Of a stretch of 64,000 nucleotides of DNA, positions 48,509-58,711 are shown in pieces. Every line of letters starts with the position of its first letter. Position 1 is the first letter of the stretch. The notes below the pieces were generated by a model. That model worked only from the letters and a program-made list of their open reading frames with translations. It did no database searches and was not told where the DNA came from. Source of the DNA: Aliivibrio finisterrensis (GTDB lineage Bacteria; Pseudomonadota; Gammaproteobacteria; Enterobacterales; Vibrionaceae); NCBI RefSeq assembly GCF_008933155.1, contig NZ_WBVP01000004.1:186001-250000 (forward strand). Direction: 5' to 3'. The position numbers and the translations under genes were made by a program.

Positions 48509-48526
48509 TCCCTACAATTTAAAAAC

Positions 48527-48562
48527 AAAAAAAGCGGTAACCATTATAGTCACCGCTTTTTT
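48527..48562 (-). terminator. Terminator of the flagellin gene
   Basis: On the minus strand AAAAAAGCGGTGACT and TTACCGCTTTTTTT pair as a hairpin with a T-run, 42 bases after the flagellin stop and just before mazG. Confidence 0.85.
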
Positions 48563-48603
48563 AAAAATACATTCGCCTTAAATTAAGAAGGCTTTTTGTT
48601 AAC

Positions 48604-49737
48604 TTAACCTAATAAGCTCATTGCCATGCTTGGCGCTTGTTTTGCTTGTGCTAGGATTGACGAACTTGATTGACTTAAAATTTGTGTCTTCGTTAAGTTT
48701 GTTGTCTCTTTAGCAAAATCAGTGTCTTTAATTTGGCTATTTGAGTCTGTAATATTTTCGTTAATGTTAGTTAAGTTTTTAACTGCACTTTCAAAACGGT
48801 TTTGGAATGCACCTAATGAAGCACGATTACCATCAACGAATTCAAGAGCGGCATCAATCACATCAATCGAACGCTGTGCGCCACCAACGGTTGTTAGGTC
48901 CATAGATGCAACAGTATCGTCTGACTCGCCGCCCATTTTTAATTCATTCGCTAGAGAGCCATTGAACTCTAATGGTGAAGAGATAGTTTCACCTGACATA
49001 AATACTTGTAATACGCCATCTTCAGTTACCGATGCGCTTAGCTCGTTCGTTTGACCGTTAATGTAAGTGGCTAATTCTTCAATATCATCACCCGCTTTTG
49101 CTGAGATGTTGATTTCTTGAGAATTACCGTTTTTATCATTGTATGTCACATTAAACTGCGTGTTTTCTGCACCTACTTTCCAGTTGATATCGCGGCCTTC
49201 TTCAGCGAAGTAAGATTTCCCCCCCATTGTCGCTTCGTCAGCACGCATACTGTTTAATGTCATTGCTACTGCTTCACCTGAATCAGCACCAATTTGGAAA
49301 GACTTAGTTCCAAACTCACCATTGATTAAACGGGTACCAGCAAAAGAAGTGGTTTCTGCAATACGATTCAGCTCATCAGTCAGTGAACTGGCTTCTTCTT
49401 GCATTGCTTTACGATCTGCGTCTGTATTTGAACCATTCGCTGATTGAAGAGATAAATCACGTAAACGTTGAAGGACATTTGTTGTTTCTTTCATTGCGCC
49501 TTCTGCTGTTTGTGCAATTGACATACCGTCGTTAGCGTTACGAACCGCAACATCTAAACCACGAGATTGTGCCGTCATACGATTTGAGATCTGCAGACCA
49601 GAAGCATCATCAGCAGCGCTGTTGATTTTTGAACCTGAAGACAATTTCTCCATTGAGTCAGTTTGTGCAGCAGTTGCATTGTTCATGTAACGTTGTGCTG
49701 TCATTGCTGAGATGTTTGTATTTACTGAAATTGACAT
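48604..49737 (-). CDS. Flagellin
   Basis: This 377-residue protein is a polar-flagellum flagellin. ATG 49737 gives the standard start [22 protein letters not shown] with a GGAG site; the open frame upstream is not flagellin-like. The conserved D0/D1 ends are intact ([51 protein letters not shown], about residues 33-83; C-terminal [27 protein letters not shown]). The central part is a variable D2-like domain. A sigma-28-type promoter precedes it and a terminator follows, so it is an independent unit inserted between relA and mazG. It may correspond to an orphan flagellin such as flaF of V. fischeri; I cannot tell which paralogue. Confidence 0.94.
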   Translation of the reverse strand: MSISVNTNISAMTAQRYMNNATAAQTDSMEKLSSGSKINSAADDASGLQISNRMTAQSRGLDVAVRNANDGMSIAQTAEGAMKETTNVLQRLRDLSLQSANGSNTDADRKAMQEEASSLTDELNRIAETTSFAGTRLINGEFGTKSFQIGADSGEAVAMTLNSMRADEATMGGKSYFAEEGRDINWKVGAENTQFNVTYNDKNGNSQEINISAKAGDDIEELATYINGQTNELSASVTEDGVLQVFMSGETISSPLEFNGSLANELKMGGESDDTVASMDLTTVGGAQRSIDVIDAALEFVDGNRASLGAFQNRFESAVKNLTNINENITDSNSQIKDTDFAKETTNLTKTQILSQSSSSILAQAKQAPSMAMSLLG

Positions 49738-49807
49738 AATGTTTGCTCCGGTCGGCTTCACTTATTGTTATAGGATAGAAGCCTATAATTCATCGTTGAT
49801 ACTTATA

Positions 49808-49834
49808 TTTACGGCCTGCCATTTCAGAACTTGA
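49808..49834 (-). promoter_or_regulatory. Sigma-28 (FliA) promoter of the flagellin gene
   Basis: On the minus strand TCAAGTTC and GCCGTAAA are separated by 11 bases, close to the FliA consensus TAAAGTTT-N11-GCCGATAA. The -10 lies about 70 bases before the start codon. Confidence 0.75.
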
Positions 49835-49848
49835 GATTTTTTTTCAAT

Positions 49849-49886
49849 AAAAAAGCCGAATGCAATTGAATGTATTCGGCTTTAAA
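49849..49886 (-). terminator. Terminator of relA
   Basis: On the minus strand AAAGCCGAATAC and GCATTCGGCTTTTTTATT form a hairpin with a T-run between the relA stop and the flagellin promoter. Confidence 0.85.
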
Positions 49887-49940
49887 ATATAAATATTATT
49901 TTTCAATAGCTTAACGATAACTATTCAAGTGATAAATTTA

Positions 49941-52178
49941 TTATGAAAGTCGTGTAGCTTCTATTACATCCTTCACTTGCTCTACTCGTGTGAGCAATCG
50001 AACCAAGATATCAGCATTAAAAACCTCAAGATCAAAGTCCATGATCAACAGTTGTTTCTTATGATCATTTCGACTCTTCATCCCAGAAACCTTCACTTTT
50101 TCATTGGCAAACAAACTGGTGAGATCTTTTAGCAAACCTGAACGATCCATTGCAGTCACTCGTAGCGTCAGTATGTAAGACCCTTCAAAACCTGTGCCCC
50201 ACACCGTGTCAATAATACGTTCAGCGGCATGATGACGCAGTTCGTTTAATTGATCACAATCGCTACGGTGAACCGAAATGCCACGCCCTTGTGTAATGTA
50301 GCCAGAAATTGGGTCGCCAGGGATCGGCTGACAACAACGAGCAAGGTGAGTCATTAGGTTATCAACCCCTTCAACGACAACCGCATCATTACGCTTTTTA
50401 TTTTGCGCTTGAGCCTGTGCCTGTGCTTTGGCTTCTAACTCTTGCAGTTGTTCGCGTGCCTTTTGATCTTCTTGCTCAGCAGTCGGTTTATTCACTAACG
50501 CATTAATATGATTAATCACTTGGTTAATACGTAAGTCACCGCTGCCAACACCTGCAAAAAGCTCATCTGTCGAGTTCACATTAAAACGCTTAAGTGCATA
50601 ACGCTCGGCGTCTTTTAATGTACCGCCAATCTTAGCAAGCTCTGTTTCTAAGATCTCTTTACCTGCATCAAGATTCTTCTCTCGACTCTGCTTTCTAAAC
50701 CATGCGTTAATTTTAGCGCGAGCACGGCCAGAGTTAACAAAACCTAATGTTGGGTTTAACCAATCTCGTGATGGATTCGGCTCTTTTTGTGTGATAATTT
50801 CAACTTGATCACCCATACTCAATTGATGCGTAAATGGAACGATTCGTCCCCCTACTTTTGCACCGATACAACGATGTCCGACTTCTGAGTGAATATGGTA
50901 AGCAAAGTCTAACGGTGTTGCACCCATTGGTAAATCGACGACATCGCCACGAGGCGTAAAGGCATAAACACGATCATCAAACACTTGACTGCGAAGTTCA
51001 TCCAGCATTTCGCCAGAATCAGACATCTCTTCTTGCCAATCAAGCAGCTTACGTAACCATGTAATTTTTTCGTCGTAACCACTGCGACTGCTGTTTGATG
51101 AACCTTCTTTGTATTTCCAGTGCGCGGCAACGCCTAGCTCTGAATCTTCATGCATATCCTTGGTACGGATCTGGATTTCAATCGTCTTCCCTTCAGGGCC
51201 CAATACCACGGTGTGGATAGACTGATATCCATTAGGCTTAGGATTCGCTACATAATCATCAAATTCGCTTGGCAAATGCTTAAATTTGGTATGAACAACA
51301 CCAAGAGCCGCATAACAATCTTGCAGTTTGTCAGCAATAATACGAACCGCACGCACATCAAACAGCTCATCAAATGCTAAGCTCTTTTTCTGCATCTTGC
51401 GCCAAATACTATAGATGTGTTTAGGACGTCCACTCACCTCTGCATTGATGTTGTACTCTTGCATTTCATCACTGAGTCCTGTGACAAAATCCTCGATATA
51501 CTGCTCACGAACAATGCGTCGCTCAGATAACTGCTTAGCTATTTTCTTATAAGTATCAGGGTATTGATAACGAAAAGAATAATCTTCAATTTCCCACTTT
51601 AATTGACCAATACCTAAACGATTTGCTAATGGTGCATATAGGTTATTACACTCTTTTGCTGCAGCACGTCGCACTTCATCGGGTTCATTTTTCACTTCAC
51701 GTAAATTACAAATACGCTCTGCTAATTTTATGATCACACAGCGAAAGTCATCCACCATTGCAAGTAGCATTCGACGAATATTATCCACCTGAGAAGAGGC
51801 AGACTCCGCATCTACGGACGCATTTAATTGACCAATAGCGTCCATCTCTTCAACGCCATCAATCAATTTTTCAATTTCTTTATTGTAGTTCTCAGTTAAC
51901 GTTTCTCTATCTAACACACCAGAGGAAACTACGGGGAATAACTGAGCTGCAATAAGTGTTGGCTTATCCATGCTTAAGGTGATCAATATTTCGATCATCT
52001 CACGACCACGCCATAGCAAGAGCTGTCCTTCTTCATGAGAAGCAACTAACTCTTCACATTGCTTATACACCTCAGTCAATTTTTTTGAGGTGTTTTTATC
52101 TTGTCCAAGACTGGTGATCCATTCACCTAACTCGAACTCTTCATTTTCCTTAAGATGTGCTCCGCGAACTGCGACCAT
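49941..52178 (-). CDS. relA: GTP pyrophosphokinase RelA ((p)ppGpp synthetase)
   Basis: RelA makes (p)ppGpp on ribosomes holding uncharged tRNA. The 745-residue protein has the degenerate HD domain (about residues 60-190, with MLLAMVDDFRCVIIKLAERICNLREV), the synthetase domain (GRPKHIYSIWRKMQKKSLAFDELFDVRAVRII, KPNGYQSIHTVVLGP), TGS (DDRVYAFTPRGDVVDLPMGATPLDFAYHIHSEVGHRC), a zinc-finger-like segment with CCQPIPGD and a C-terminal ACT domain. A Gln/Ala-rich stretch (KAQAQAQAQN) lies near residue 600. The flanking gene order is conserved. Confidence 0.97.
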   Translation of the reverse strand: MVAVRGAHLKENEEFELGEWITSLGQDKNTSKKLTEVYKQCEELVASHEEGQLLLWRGREMIEILITLSMDKPTLIAAQLFPVVSSGVLDRETLTENYNKEIEKLIDGVEEMDAIGQLNASVDAESASSQVDNIRRMLLAMVDDFRCVIIKLAERICNLREVKNEPDEVRRAAAKECNNLYAPLANRLGIGQLKWEIEDYSFRYQYPDTYKKIAKQLSERRIVREQYIEDFVTGLSDEMQEYNINAEVSGRPKHIYSIWRKMQKKSLAFDELFDVRAVRIIADKLQDCYAALGVVHTKFKHLPSEFDDYVANPKPNGYQSIHTVVLGPEGKTIEIQIRTKDMHEDSELGVAAHWKYKEGSSNSSRSGYDEKITWLRKLLDWQEEMSDSGEMLDELRSQVFDDRVYAFTPRGDVVDLPMGATPLDFAYHIHSEVGHRCIGAKVGGRIVPFTHQLSMGDQVEIITQKEPNPSRDWLNPTLGFVNSGRARAKINAWFRKQSREKNLDAGKEILETELAKIGGTLKDAERYALKRFNVNSTDELFAGVGSGDLRINQVINHINALVNKPTAEQEDQKAREQLQELEAKAQAQAQAQNKKRNDAVVVEGVDNLMTHLARCCQPIPGDPISGYITQGRGISVHRSDCDQLNELRHHAAERIIDTVWGTGFEGSYILTLRVTAMDRSGLLKDLTSLFANEKVKVSGMKSRNDHKKQLLIMDFDLEVFNADILVRLLTRVEQVKDVIEATRLS

Positions 52179-52249
52179 GTCCGTTTCCTATAATCCAATT
52201 TTATAATGATTCTTTTAGACTGATTAAGCGTAGTTAGGGTTACCGCTAA

Positions 52250-53566
52250 TTATCGCTCAAACAAAGCCATAGATTCTAAATGTCCTGTATGTGGGAACAT
52301 ATCAAGCATACCTAGCCTAGTAAGCTTGTAACCGTGTTGAATAAGCAATTGACTATCGCGTGCAAGTGTTGCTGGGTTGCACGATACATAAACCACAGTT
52401 TGAGGCGCTAATTTTGCCACAGTCTCCATCACTCCTGCAGCCCCTGCTCTGGCAGGATCGAGTAAAATCTTTGTAAACTTTGTGCTAGCCCACACTTGAT
52501 CAGTGATATCTTCTTCTAAATTTGCTTGATAAAACGTGACATTATCTAGGCCATTTCTTTTTGCATTCGATTGAGCACGTTGAACCATTTCATTCACACC
52601 TTCAATACCAACGACGTTTTTTACTTTTTGAGCTAAAGGCAAACTAAAATTGCCAAGACCACAAAACAAATCCAACACACTATCAGTTTCTTTTAGGTTG
52701 AGCCAAGACAATGCTTGTTCAACCATTTTGCCATTAACATGACGATTTACTTGAATGAAGTCTTTTGGCGTAAAATAAATTTTAGCACCATTAATTACAT
52801 AATATGGTTCTTCTCCACAAACGTGGGTTAATACGTCACTCTCAGGCATTAGGTATAAGATCAAATTGCGTTCTTCACAATAATTCACTAAGGCTTGACG
52901 ATCCTTCTCATTAAACTCAGCAACATGGCGAATAAGTAAAACGCTGCTGTTATCCGCTTGCACAAGTTCAACATGCCCTAGATGCTTTTTACCTTTTAGT
53001 TGGTTCAATAACGCAAATAAAGACTCTAAATGTTGATCCAATTCCTGAACAAGCACGGGGCAATGACGAACATTAACAATAGCTTTACTTTGCTTTTTGC
53101 GGAAACCAAAATCTAGCTGATTTGTTTGCTTATTTACTATTAAACTGATACGAGCTCGTCGGCGGTAACCTTGTTCATTATCAATAATTGGAGCGGCGAC
53201 TTCACAATGATCAACACCTTGTTTTTGCATTAACTCTTGCAGCTTTTGATCTTTTGCTACAATTTGTTCTTGATGCTGTAAATGCTGTAAATTACATCCA
53301 CCACATTCATGATAATGCTGACAAATTGGCGCTTGGCGTTTCGTACTTTTTTGAATTAACTTAATCAGCTTAGCGCGAGCATATTGTTTTTTCTGCTCTG
53401 TAAATTGAATAATCGCCTTTTCTTCAGGTAGAGCACCATCAATAAATACAGGCTTCTTATCCACAAAGGCGATGCCTGCGCCATTATGATCTAATCGAAC
53501 CACATCAACCGACTGATGCTTTGTATTTACTGAAGCTTTCTTTTTCGCTTTGAAGAACTGCGCCAT
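52250..53566 (-). CDS. rlmD: 23S rRNA (uracil(1939)-C5)-methyltransferase RlmD
   Basis: RlmD methylates U1939 of 23S rRNA. The 438-residue protein starts MAQFFKAKKKASVNT, the usual start; the longer open frame upstream is not needed. It has an N-terminal TRAM domain, an iron-sulfur motif CQHYHECGGC (about residues 83-92), the SAM motif VLDLFCGLGNFSLPLA (about residues 294-309), and the catalytic Cys in VYVSCNPATLARD. It lies between relA and the divergent barA, as in E. coli (rumA). Confidence 0.95.
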   Translation of the reverse strand: MAQFFKAKKKASVNTKHQSVDVVRLDHNGAGIAFVDKKPVFIDGALPEEKAIIQFTEQKKQYARAKLIKLIQKSTKRQAPICQHYHECGGCNLQHLQHQEQIVAKDQKLQELMQKQGVDHCEVAAPIIDNEQGYRRRARISLIVNKQTNQLDFGFRKKQSKAIVNVRHCPVLVQELDQHLESLFALLNQLKGKKHLGHVELVQADNSSVLLIRHVAEFNEKDRQALVNYCEERNLILYLMPESDVLTHVCGEEPYYVINGAKIYFTPKDFIQVNRHVNGKMVEQALSWLNLKETDSVLDLFCGLGNFSLPLAQKVKNVVGIEGVNEMVQRAQSNAKRNGLDNVTFYQANLEEDITDQVWASTKFTKILLDPARAGAAGVMETVAKLAPQTVVYVSCNPATLARDSQLLIQHGYKLTRLGMLDMFPHTGHLESMALFER

Positions 53567-53740
53567 GATTATTGCCTGATTTACTAAAATTTGGGCCATT
53601 ATACCGAAAGAACACTAATATGCAGTCTTGATTAGCCATTCATTTACGTTTCATCTTCCGATTTCCACAGAGAATAATTGAGCTTCCTCTTCAACTTGAT
53701 TAAGCTAAGCGGTCAAGGAAGTTAATCAGAACGAATCTAT

Positions 53741-56530
53741 ATGAAAAAATACGGCTTGCGAGCACGAGTCATCACGCTAACATTAGCACCAACATTAATT
53801 ATCGGTTTATTGCTGAGTAGTTTCTTTACCATGAACCGATATAATGATTTGGAAACGCAACTCATTTCTAGCGGTACAAGCATTATTGAACCATTGGCAA
53901 TATCGAGTGAGTATGGAATGACGGAAAAAAACCGGGAAGCCGTTCGTCGTTTAATCAGCTATGCTCATCGAAAACACTCTAAAATTGTTCGTAGTATTGC
54001 CGTATTTGATGAACATAATGAATTGTTTGTAACGTCCAACTTCCACCCCAACTTTGAAAGTTTAACATTTCCAAAAAACCAACCGATCCCTTTATTGTTG
54101 AATATTACTTTTCAAGAAGAATCGATCATATTAAGAACGCCGGTTCTTCCCGAAGGTCAATTCTCTAGCAACTTTGATTCTTCTCATATCAATGAACCGT
54201 TGGGCTATATTGCGATTGAACTGGACTTATCGAGTTTGCGACTTCAGCAATACCAAGAAATATTCTCAGCCTTGATTGTTTTAATGCTTGGACTTAGTTT
54301 GTCTGGCGTCTTTGCTTATCGCTTAATGCAAGATGTCACTCAACCTATTTCAAACATGGTCAGCGTGGTTGATCGTATTCGCCGGGGTCATTTAAATGTT
54401 CGTATTGAAAACAAATTGCATGGTGAACTAGATACGCTTAAAAATGGTATCAATGCCATGGCGATTTCTTTATCTGAATATCATGTTGAGATGCAGCAAA
54501 GCATCGACCAAGCGACGTCTGACTTGCGTGAGACTTTAGAGCAACTAGAAATTCAAAACGTAGAATTAGACATTGCGAAAAAACGAGCTCAAGAAGCGGC
54601 TCGTGTTAAGTCTGAATTCTTAGCCAATATGTCGCACGAGTTGCGAACTCCACTTAATGGCGTTATCGGTTTTACTCGCCAAATGCTAAAAACCTCTCTA
54701 TCAAATAACCAACAAGATTACTTACAAACCATAGAGCGTTCTGCGAATAACCTATTAACGATCATCAATGACATTCTTGATTTCTCGAAACTTGAAGCGG
54801 GGAAGTTGCTACTAGAAAACTTGCCGTTTAATTTCCAAGATACTCTTGATGAAGTGGTGAGTTTACTTGCCCCAAGCGCACATGAAAAAGGGGTAGAAAT
54901 CACTCTTAAGATAGATCAACGCGTTCCATCAGGGTTAATTGGCGACCCACTTCGTATTCAGCAAGTACTGAACAACCTAGTTGGTAACTCGATTAAATTT
55001 ACCGAAAAAGGCAATATCGATATTTCTGTTGAGTTAAAACACATGCATGACGACAGCATCGATCTTCAGTTTGTGATTAGAGATACAGGGATTGGTATTT
55101 CTGAACGCCAACAAGCTCAACTGTTCCAAGCCTTTAGTCAAGCTGATGCCAGTATTTCTCGTCGTTATGGCGGTACAGGTCTGGGCTTAGTTATTACCCA
55201 AAAACTGGTTGCTCAAATGGGCGGCGAAATAGGCCTAAGCAGCCGGTTACATCAAGGTTCTACATTCTGGTTTACGATTAAAATGAGCTCAACAGAGCTA
55301 CCAATGATTGATGAACGCGATGTATCTCAATTAGAAAATAAAAAACTGCTGTTGATTGAACCGAATATGCAATCCGCCTCAATTTTACAACAACAGTTTA
55401 TCCATCACGGGGTATTTGTTACCTATCGCTCAACCTTGCCTGATATTATTGAACCTCATGATTTTGCTTTGATTAGCTTAAACTCCAGTTCTAAACCTAC
55501 AGCACAATCATTAGAGCTAATATCTAAAAAACTGGCACCTTATTGCCCAACAATTGTGATTGGTTTACCAAGTACCGAGCTCGCACTCACTGAAGCGTTA
55601 AATCAACGCTCTCATATTACTTGTTTATCAAAGCCATTTGCTAAGAAAAAATTACTTGATGCCTTATTACACCATAATCAACCAATGCAAGAACTCGCAT
55701 TGCCGAACTTAATGACGCATGACGATAAGCCCCAACGCTTACCGATTAAAGTGATGGCTGTCGATGATAATCCAGCTAACCTTAAGCTTATTTCCGCCTT
55801 ATTACATGAACAAGTTGAAACCGTCGTGACCTGTAAAAATGGCATTGACGCAGTGCAGCAAGCCACAGAACAAAAGTTCGATATTATTTTAATGGATATT
55901 CAAATGCCTAAAATGGATGGCGTTATGGCATGTAAAGAAATCCGAAAAACAGTATTAAACGCTCAAACCCCTGTTGTTGCGGTAACAGCTCATGCCATGA
56001 CTGGTGAACGAGAACGATTAATCAGTGAAGGAATGGATGATTACTTAACCAAACCAATTGAAGAACACGTCCTTCAACAAGTTATCATTCACTGGAGTCC
56101 CTTAACGGATAAATCTGATGTGGAAAAAATTGAAATTTTAGCCAACGCGATCCCTAAACTTCATGTGGAAGAAGCAAGTTGTGATAAGAGTAGCAGTATT
56201 GATTGGGAAGCAGCATTAAAACAATCAGCAGGAAAAGATGATCTCGCAAAAGAGATGCTTGAAATGCTGATAGAGTTTATTCCGGAAGTTGATAGCTGGA
56301 TAGAAAAAGCCCTAGAGGGGAACTTATCAACTGAAGAACTGTGTCATTACATACATAAACTTCATGGAAGTAGCTCATATTGTGGCGTGCCTAGGCTAAA
56401 GCAGTTATGTAATTTAATTGAAACCGCGCTGAGACAGGAGCAATCGATTGAAGAAATTGAACCTGAATTATTTGAGCTGCAAGATGAAATGTATAAAGTG
56501 ACAAAAGATGCCACTCAATGGTTAAAGTAA
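53741..56530 (+). CDS. barA: Hybrid sensor histidine kinase BarA (VarS)
   Basis: BarA phosphorylates the response regulator UvrY/VarA and so controls CsrB-type small RNAs. The 929-residue protein has TM1 (about residues 8-28), a periplasmic region, TM2 (about 173-193), HAMP (about 194-246), HisKA with SHELRTPLNGV (His299), HATPase (NSIKFTEKGN, GTGLGLVITQKLV), a degenerate receiver (about 530-640), a functional receiver with DIILMDIQMPKMDG (Asp719) and an Hpt domain with KLHGSSSYCG (His875). It is divergent from rlmD, the usual position. Confidence 0.95.
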   Translation: MKKYGLRARVITLTLAPTLIIGLLLSSFFTMNRYNDLETQLISSGTSIIEPLAISSEYGMTEKNREAVRRLISYAHRKHSKIVRSIAVFDEHNELFVTSNFHPNFESLTFPKNQPIPLLLNITFQEESIILRTPVLPEGQFSSNFDSSHINEPLGYIAIELDLSSLRLQQYQEIFSALIVLMLGLSLSGVFAYRLMQDVTQPISNMVSVVDRIRRGHLNVRIENKLHGELDTLKNGINAMAISLSEYHVEMQQSIDQATSDLRETLEQLEIQNVELDIAKKRAQEAARVKSEFLANMSHELRTPLNGVIGFTRQMLKTSLSNNQQDYLQTIERSANNLLTIINDILDFSKLEAGKLLLENLPFNFQDTLDEVVSLLAPSAHEKGVEITLKIDQRVPSGLIGDPLRIQQVLNNLVGNSIKFTEKGNIDISVELKHMHDDSIDLQFVIRDTGIGISERQQAQLFQAFSQADASISRRYGGTGLGLVITQKLVAQMGGEIGLSSRLHQGSTFWFTIKMSSTELPMIDERDVSQLENKKLLLIEPNMQSASILQQQFIHHGVFVTYRSTLPDIIEPHDFALISLNSSSKPTAQSLELISKKLAPYCPTIVIGLPSTELALTEALNQRSHITCLSKPFAKKKLLDALLHHNQPMQELALPNLMTHDDKPQRLPIKVMAVDDNPANLKLISALLHEQVETVVTCKNGIDAVQQATEQKFDIILMDIQMPKMDGVMACKEIRKTVLNAQTPVVAVTAHAMTGERERLISEGMDDYLTKPIEEHVLQQVIIHWSPLTDKSDVEKIEILANAIPKLHVEEASCDKSSSIDWEAALKQSAGKDDLAKEMLEMLIEFIPEVDSWIEKALEGNLSTEELCHYIHKLHGSSSYCGVPRLKQLCNLIETALRQEQSIEEIEPELFELQDEMYKVTKDATQWLK

Positions 56531-56533
56531 CTT

Positions 56534-56695
56534 ATATCATTCTGGATAAGTAGTTGTTCAGATAATTGCGTAGGAAAAATCGATTAGAGCAAGATATAAA
56601 TTACAGTAACTAGTCGATCTAATTACAAAATTTATAACGCAGATATAATCGATTTTAACAAGCAAGAATGATCAAATGCTTATGTAGATTGGTAT
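56534..56695. repeat. Copy of dispersed intergenic repeat (copy 3 of 3)
   Basis: This 162-base copy begins ATATCATTCTGGATAAGTAG three bases after the barA stop codon and ends GTAGATTGGTATT. It shares the middle segment with the 29668 copy, apart from a deletion of about 15 bases. The last GGTATTAGTT is repeated once directly after the element. It lies between the converging genes barA and acpS. Confidence 0.8.
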
Positions 56696-56708
56696 TAGTT
56701 GGTATTAG

Positions 56709-57089
56709 TTAGGATTCAAAAATTACCGTTGCAACCGCGTAATGGCGCTCGTCGGATATTGTAAGGTGAATATGGGAAACATCCATTTTTTGAGATAACT
56801 CAAGAGCTTTACCCATGAGTTCTAAGATGGGTTTACCGTTCTCATCATTAGAGACACTAAAATCATGAAAAGTAACACCATGAGCAATGCCGGTTCCTAA
56901 TGCTTTTGAGGCGGCTTCTTTTGCTGCGAAACGCTTCGCTAAAAAACGCCCTTTTTGTTTTAGGCTTTGATACTGTTCAAATTCAGATTGGCTTAAGATG
57001 CGCTCTGCAAACGCATCTCCTGAACGAGAAAGGGCTTTTTCAACCCTTTCTATTTCAGCAATATCAGTCCCTAGACCAACAATCGCCAT
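56709..57089 (-). CDS. acpS: Holo-[acyl-carrier-protein] synthase
   Basis: AcpS attaches phosphopantetheine to acyl carrier protein for fatty acid synthesis. The 126-residue protein has [20 protein letters not shown] with the metal Asp and [21 protein letters not shown] (about residues 48-68), both diagnostic. It follows pdxJ with a one-base overlap. It ends 14 bases from the dispersed repeat. Confidence 0.95.
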   Translation of the reverse strand: MAIVGLGTDIAEIERVEKALSRSGDAFAERILSQSEFEQYQSLKQKGRFLAKRFAAKEAASKALGTGIAHGVTFHDFSVSNDENGKPILELMGKALELSQKMDVSHIHLTISDERHYAVATVIFES

Positions 57090-57820
57090 TACTTACGAGC
57101 ACCTAGCATAATACGGTGCATATCCGCGACCGCTTTTTCTAAACCATCAAACACTGCACGTCCCATAATAGAGTGGCCGATGTTTAATTCATAGATTTCT
57201 GGCAGTGCCGCAATCGCTTCAACATTGTGATACGTTAAACCATGGCCTGCATTAACAATCAAGCCTTTAGCTGCAGCATAGCTTGCACCTGCAGCGATTT
57301 TTTTCAACTCATCTTGTTGTGCTTCTTCTGTTTCTGCATCCGCATAAGCACCAGTATGAAGTTCAATGAAAGGGGCGCCACACTCAACCGCTGCATCAAT
57401 TTGTTCTTTATCTGCATCGATAAATAGAGAAACTTTAATTCCTGCGTCAGACAATGTTTTCGTTGCTGCTTTTACTTTTTCAAGTTGACCTAATACATTC
57501 AAGCCACCTTCAGTGGTTAGCTCTTCACGTTTTTCAGGCACTAAACAAACAAACTCTGGCTGTGTTTTAAGCGCAATGCCTACCATTTCATCCGTTACTG
57601 CCATCTCTAAGTTCATTCGTGTTTGCAACGTTTCACGTAAGATACGCACATCACGATCGTTAATATGACGACGATCTTCACGTAGATGGATCGTAATACC
57701 CGCCGCGCCAGCTCGCTCTGCGATTTCTGCCGCATGAACAGGATCAGGGTATTTTGTACCTCGTGCATTACGAAGGGTGGCTACGTGATCGATATTAACG
57801 CCAAGTAAAATTGAACTCAT
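57089..57820 (-). CDS. pdxJ: Pyridoxine 5'-phosphate synthase
   Basis: PdxJ closes the pyridine ring of vitamin B6. The 243-residue TIM-barrel protein starts [30 protein letters not shown] and has [24 protein letters not shown] (about residues 38-61), with active-site His and Arg residues in the usual positions. It overlaps recO by four bases (ATGA) and is followed by acpS, the classical recO-pdxJ-acpS order. Confidence 0.96.
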   Translation of the reverse strand: MSSILLGVNIDHVATLRNARGTKYPDPVHAAEIAERAGAAGITIHLREDRRHINDRDVRILRETLQTRMNLEMAVTDEMVGIALKTQPEFVCLVPEKREELTTEGGLNVLGQLEKVKAATKTLSDAGIKVSLFIDADKEQIDAAVECGAPFIELHTGAYADAETEEAQQDELKKIAAGASYAAAKGLIVNAGHGLTYHNVEAIAALPEIYELNIGHSIMGRAVFDGLEKAVADMHRIMLGARK

Positions 57821-58533
57821 TTTAGAATACTCCTTGTTCTTGGAAGAAACAGTTCCCTACTTTTTAGGGGCTTGCCGCCAAGATACGGCTTTAATGCTAT
57901 GCGTGTAAAGCGTTTTGCTGCTTTTAATTGCTCAGGGGTGGTAAATCGACGCTCGCTAATCGCAATCAACTCATTACCTTTAAAGCTCATTAAAGGGTCG
58001 TGACGGATGGATGCCATAAAGCCTTGCTGCTCACGATAACGATACGTCATCTCTGGAGAAACCATTTCACCACTGCCTGCACAATGTAAAAAATCAACGC
58101 CATAACCTAATGAAGATAAAAGCGCTAGCTCAAAACGTCTTAATGCGGGTTCAGGGTTTGAACTTTGAGCAAGCTCAGTAAGAGCGGTAAGGTAATCTAA
58201 AAAAAGGGCTGGATACGGCGTTTCTTGCTCTATTACTCGAACGACTAATTCATTGATGTACATGGCTGAGTAAAGATTAATACCAGAGAGTGGAATGCCC
58301 AAGCTAATGGTTTCAGCTTGTCGCAGTGTACGCATAGAGCCTTTGCCTGACCATTTCATTAATAATGGGGTAAACGCTTGTAATACGCCTTTTAGATTAG
58401 AACGCTTGCTTCGCGCCCCTTTGGAGATAATAGATAAACGGCCATACTCTTCGCTAAACACATCTAAAATTAGACTGCTTTCACTATATGGTCTTCGGTG
58501 CAGGACAAAACAGCGCTGTAGGCCTTCTTCCAC
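57817..58533 (-). CDS. recO: DNA repair protein RecO
   Basis: RecO loads RecA with RecR in the RecF pathway. The 238-residue protein has the N-terminal OB fold ([47 protein letters not shown]) and the alpha-helical C-terminal domain. [17 protein letters not shown] (about residues 137-153) is typical, and the zinc-finger Cys residues of some RecO proteins are mostly absent here (as in E. coli). It overlaps pdxJ. Confidence 0.93.
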   Translation of the reverse strand: MEEGLQRCFVLHRRPYSESSLILDVFSEEYGRLSIISKGARSKRSNLKGVLQAFTPLLMKWSGKGSMRTLRQAETISLGIPLSGINLYSAMYINELVVRVIEQETPYPALFLDYLTALTELAQSSNPEPALRRFELALLSSLGYGVDFLHCAGSGEMVSPEMTYRYREQQGFMASIRHDPLMSFKGNELIAISERRFTTPEQLKAAKRFTRIALKPYLGGKPLKSRELFLPRTRSILK

Positions 58534-58618
58534 GTTTCTTACCCATTTAATTAGCTATACGCTTCGCTAACGATAAAGCTTCGCTTCTAGAGACTATAAA
58601 AGATCTCTTTCGTTATAA

Positions 58619-58668
58619 CAAAAAAAATCCCAAACAACTTAAATTAATTCACTTAAGTTATTCAGGAT
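58619..58668 (-). terminator. Terminator of the lepA-lepB-rnc-era unit
   Basis: On the minus strand ATCCTGAATAACTTAAG and TTTAAGTTGTTTGGGAT pair imperfectly and are followed by TTTTTTTTG, 44 bases after the era stop codon. Transcription of recO may therefore begin downstream. Confidence 0.65.
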
Positions 58669-58685
58669 CTCACTCTAGCTCTTAT

Positions 58686-58708
58686 AGTTTCTAGTTTCTA
58701 GTTTCTAG
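58686..58708. repeat. Short tandem repeat, three AGTTTCT units
   Basis: AGTTTCT is repeated three times in a row, followed by AG, just after the era stop codon. No function is apparent. Confidence 0.6.
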
Positions 58709-58711
58709 AAA

